Below, piece by piece: positions 5,493-6,711 of a stretch of 6,711 bases of DNA. The translations under genes and the position numbers were made by a program. Location of the stretch: the NCBI GenBank assembly GCA_905206195.1, contig CAJLGN010000076.1:1-6711 (forward strand), given 5' to 3'. Position 1 is the first letter of the stretch. Each line of letters opens with the position of its first letter. The stretch comes from an uncultured Roseburia sp. (GTDB taxonomy: Bacteria > Bacillota > Clostridia > Lachnospirales > Lachnospiraceae). A model generated the notes under the pieces. It saw only the letters and a program-made list of their open reading frames with translations. It was not told the origin of the DNA and did not search any database.

Positions 5493-6059
5493 ATGAGAAG
5501 TATCACAACCTTAGACCTGCAGTATGCCCACAGATTTTATGGCTTTAAGGGGGAGGCACAGTACCTGCACGGACACACAGGAGTCTTAACGATCGAGGTC
5601 GAAGATTCCGTTGAGCCCGGTGTGAATATGGTTTTTCCGTGCAATGAAATTCAGAAAACCGCCTGGGAGGTACTCAAGAATTTTGATCACGCACTGGTTT
5701 TAAGAGAGGACGATCCGCTACTGCCCGCAATTCTTAATGTTTACGAGGCACAGGGCATCCGCAATGGCGCTCCGAACAACCAGATGAAAGGTCCCGCATT
5801 TAAAACAGAGCTTGCAACTGCATATCCGGAATGTCGGCTGGTGGTCACAAAAGAAACTATGACTGTTGAAGGCATGATCAAAATGGTTTACGATCTGCTG
5901 AAAGATAAGCTGAACATCGCCAAGATCACTTTTACCAGCGGTGTCAATGCAGCTTCGCAGGAATTCCAGACCAAAAACGCTATCGACCGCTGCCCGCTGT
6001 GCGGCATTGCCCTGAACGAAAATGGCGTGTGCCCCAAGTGCGGCTACAAGAAAAACTAA
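5493..6059 (+). CDS. 6-pyruvoyl-tetrahydropterin synthase/QueD-fold protein with C-terminal zinc ribbon
   Basis: A 188-aa COG0720-type protein. The zinc site typical of PTPS/QueD is present: His13 (YAHRF) and the HGH motif (His26, His28). The FDH motif (Asp65-His66) matches the Asp-His of the catalytic triad, and VTKETMTVEGMIK (118-130) takes the place of the usual PTxEN helix start. Three things are unusual. The position four residues before HGH, normally the catalytic Cys, is Ala22. The C-terminal strand reads ITFTSG where family members have a pterin-binding xxET. There is a long insert (about 70-117). Residues 167-183 form a zinc ribbon, CPLC-x9-CPKC. Normal family roles are queuosine or biopterin precursor synthesis, but the altered residues make either uncertain. 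The start at 5493 has AGGAGG 7 bases upstream. It is likely cotranscribed with the perR-like gene and ends at a strong terminator. Confidence 0.85.
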   Translation: MRSITTLDLQYAHRFYGFKGEAQYLHGHTGVLTIEVEDSVEPGVNMVFPCNEIQKTAWEVLKNFDHALVLREDDPLLPAILNVYEAQGIRNGAPNNQMKGPAFKTELATAYPECRLVVTKETMTVEGMIKMVYDLLKDKLNIAKITFTSGVNAASQEFQTKNAIDRCPLCGIALNENGVCPKCGYKKN

Positions 6060-6079
6060 AAACGTTTTCGCTAACGGAC

Positions 6080-6126
6080 AAAACGGACGCCAGCTCCAGG
6101 TTTTACATGAGCAGGTGTCCGTTTTT
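6080..6126 (+). terminator. Intrinsic terminator of the perR-PTPS unit
   Basis: The segment 6080-6091 pairs with 6114-6125 over 12 bp (one G-U), with an inner GCTC/GAGC stem (6093-6096 with 6109-6112), and ends in a run of five T (6122-6126). It lies 20 bases after the stop codon. Confidence 0.85.
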
Positions 6127-6303
6127 CAATCCATCTGGCAAGGCTTCGACCTATCATCAATTCTAGACAGATATGCAGTTTATTGCCTCCTGTGGCAAAT
6201 AACATCCGCCATAGCTAAAAGACATCTGCCATATGCAGACCGCCATATCGCCCCTGCCCGAAAGTAAAAATATATCTTCGCGAAAACTTATGGTCTTTCG
6301 CTC
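6127..6303. other. Intergenic stretch upstream of the oxidoreductase promoter
   Basis: Part of a 444-base gap (6060-6503) without a gene. It contains a bulged hairpin around GCC-TCCTGT-GGC (6178-6203) with no T-run, a direct repeat of CATCYGCCATA (6203-6213, 6223-6233) with a third partial copy (6240-6247), two copies of ATATGCAG (6171-6178, 6231-6238), and the palindrome TTCGCGAA (6277-6284). I see no small gene with a ribosome binding site on either strand. Confidence 0.5.
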
Positions 6304-6331
6304 TTGCACAATCCCACATTCGTGCTATAAT
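6304..6331 (+). promoter_or_regulatory. Promoter with extended -10 ahead of the oxidoreductase leader
   Basis: -35 TTGCAC (6304-6309), 16-base spacer, and a perfect extended -10 TGCTATAAT (6323-6331). The predicted start is near 6338, about 165 bases before the next start codon, leaving a long untranslated leader. Confidence 0.75.
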
Positions 6332-6364
6332 AATAAGTAAATAAAAAAGATTACCGAGAGACAT

Positions 6365-6417
6365 GAGCAAGGTAAATGAAGCGATCTTTATCGTTTTATT
6401 TATTTTGCTCTTTTTTT
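6365..6417 (+). terminator. Leader terminator (attenuator candidate)
   Basis: The segment 6365-6385 pairs with 6390-6410 over 21 uninterrupted positions (four G-U wobbles) around a CTTT loop, followed by seven T (6411-6417). It lies about 27 bases after the predicted start and 86 bases before the oxidoreductase gene, so it would stop most transcripts unless overridden. TTACC (6351-6355) can alternatively pair with GGTAA (6371-6375), which lies in the 5' arm. Confidence 0.85.
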
Positions 6418-6424
6418 GAACATT

Positions 6425-6458
6425 GTTTGCGCACAGCATCCAAAAAATGCTGGCAAAC
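6425..6458 (+). other. Bulged hairpin in the 5' leader
   Basis: GTTTGC (6425-6430) pairs with GCAAAC (6453-6458) and CAGCAT (6434-6439) with ATGCTG (6447-6452), leaving a three-base bulge GCA on one side only. There is no T-run, so it is not a terminator. TGCGCA occurs at 6428-6433 and again at 6460-6465 and could give another fold. Confidence 0.6.
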
Positions 6459-6503
6459 CTGCGCATATTATCCCGGTCACAGCACAAAAAGGAGAGGTGT
6501 ACT

Positions 6504-6711
6504 ATGTATGATGTAGCCATTATCGGAGCCGGTATCATCGGCAGTGCCATCGCGAGAGAACTATCCAAATATCAGGCGAAGATCTGCGTGATTGACCGCG
6601 AGGAGGATGTTTGTTGCGGAACATCCAAGGCGAACAGCGCCATCATCCACGCGGGCTTTGACGCTACGCCCGGCTCTTTAAAAGCAAAGCTCAACGTACG
6701 TGGAAATGCAA
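6504..6711 (+). CDS. FAD-dependent oxidoreductase, GlpA/GlpD-type (probable glycerol-3-phosphate dehydrogenase), N-terminal fragment
   Basis: The first 69 codons are present; the gene runs off the right edge. The N-terminus carries an FAD-binding Rossmann motif GAGIIG (8-13) ending in an acidic residue (VIDRE, 29-33). The DAO-family stretch [16 protein letters not shown] (39-54) follows, typical of GlpA/GlpO and L-2-hydroxyglutarate oxidases, then [13 protein letters not shown]. In clostridia such proteins usually oxidise glycerol-3-phosphate to dihydroxyacetone phosphate and work with a partner NAD/FAD oxidoreductase and a DUF1667 protein; those neighbours would lie outside this window. The ATG at 6504 is preceded by GGAGAGG with a 6-base gap. 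Its leader contains a 21-bp terminator, suggesting attenuation. L-2-hydroxyglutarate dehydrogenase is the main alternative until the C-terminal part is seen. Confidence 0.8.
   Translation, partial: MYDVAIIGAGIIGSAIARELSKYQAKICVIDREEDVCCGTSKANSAIIHAGFDATPGSLKAKLNVRGNA

Noticed and set aside
6215..6568. Minus-strand open frame overlapping the oxidoreductase leader
   Set aside because: It covers the promoter, terminator and start of the rightward gene, and no family motif is visible.

Overview
The window looks like a chromosomal core region of a low-to-mid GC Firmicute, most probably a gut-type Lachnospiraceae (Clostridia). The evidence is the strong AGGAGG-type ribosome binding sites, a Gly/Asn-rich N-terminus typical of clostridial FtsH, the small families DUF6472 and DUF4250, a short PerR/Fur protein, and a Clostridia-style FAD oxidoreductase at the right edge. 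I see no phage, insertion sequence, CRISPR, tRNA or rRNA.

Layout, left to right. The first 122 bases hold the leftward start of a probable ftsH. A divergent regulatory region follows, then pyrG (CTP synthase, rightward, 535 aa). Between the pyrG stop and a convergent leftward operon of two small genes (an unrecognised acidic 127-aa protein and a DUF6472 protein) lies a long imperfect hairpin of about 143 nt that fills almost the whole gap. A rightward DUF4250 gene starts next to the head of that operon. It converges on a leftward pair made of a WYL-domain transcription regulator (upstream) and a YgjP/DUF45-type zinc metallopeptidase (downstream).

Divergent from the WYL gene is a rightward unit. 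It begins with a consensus promoter whose start point is covered by a perfect 7-1-7 palindrome resembling a Per/Fur box. This leads into a short PerR-like repressor and then a 6-pyruvoyl-tetrahydropterin-synthase (PTPS/QueD) fold protein with a C-terminal zinc ribbon. The PTPS-like protein keeps the zinc histidines but appears to lack the catalytic Cys and the pterin-anchoring Glu, so its reaction is uncertain. A strong intrinsic terminator closes this unit.

The last 450 bases before the right-edge gene contain an extended -10 promoter, a 21-bp terminator hairpin in the leader, a second bulged hairpin, and then a GlpA/GlpD-type FAD-dependent oxidoreductase that runs off the window. This arrangement suggests transcription attenuation, possibly by a GlpP-type antiterminator.

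Most worth a second look: the long hairpin after pyrG, the attenuator-like leader before the glp-type oxidoreductase, and the probably active-site-altered PTPS homologue paired with a peroxide-type regulator. All assignments come from reading motifs by eye; no database search was run.
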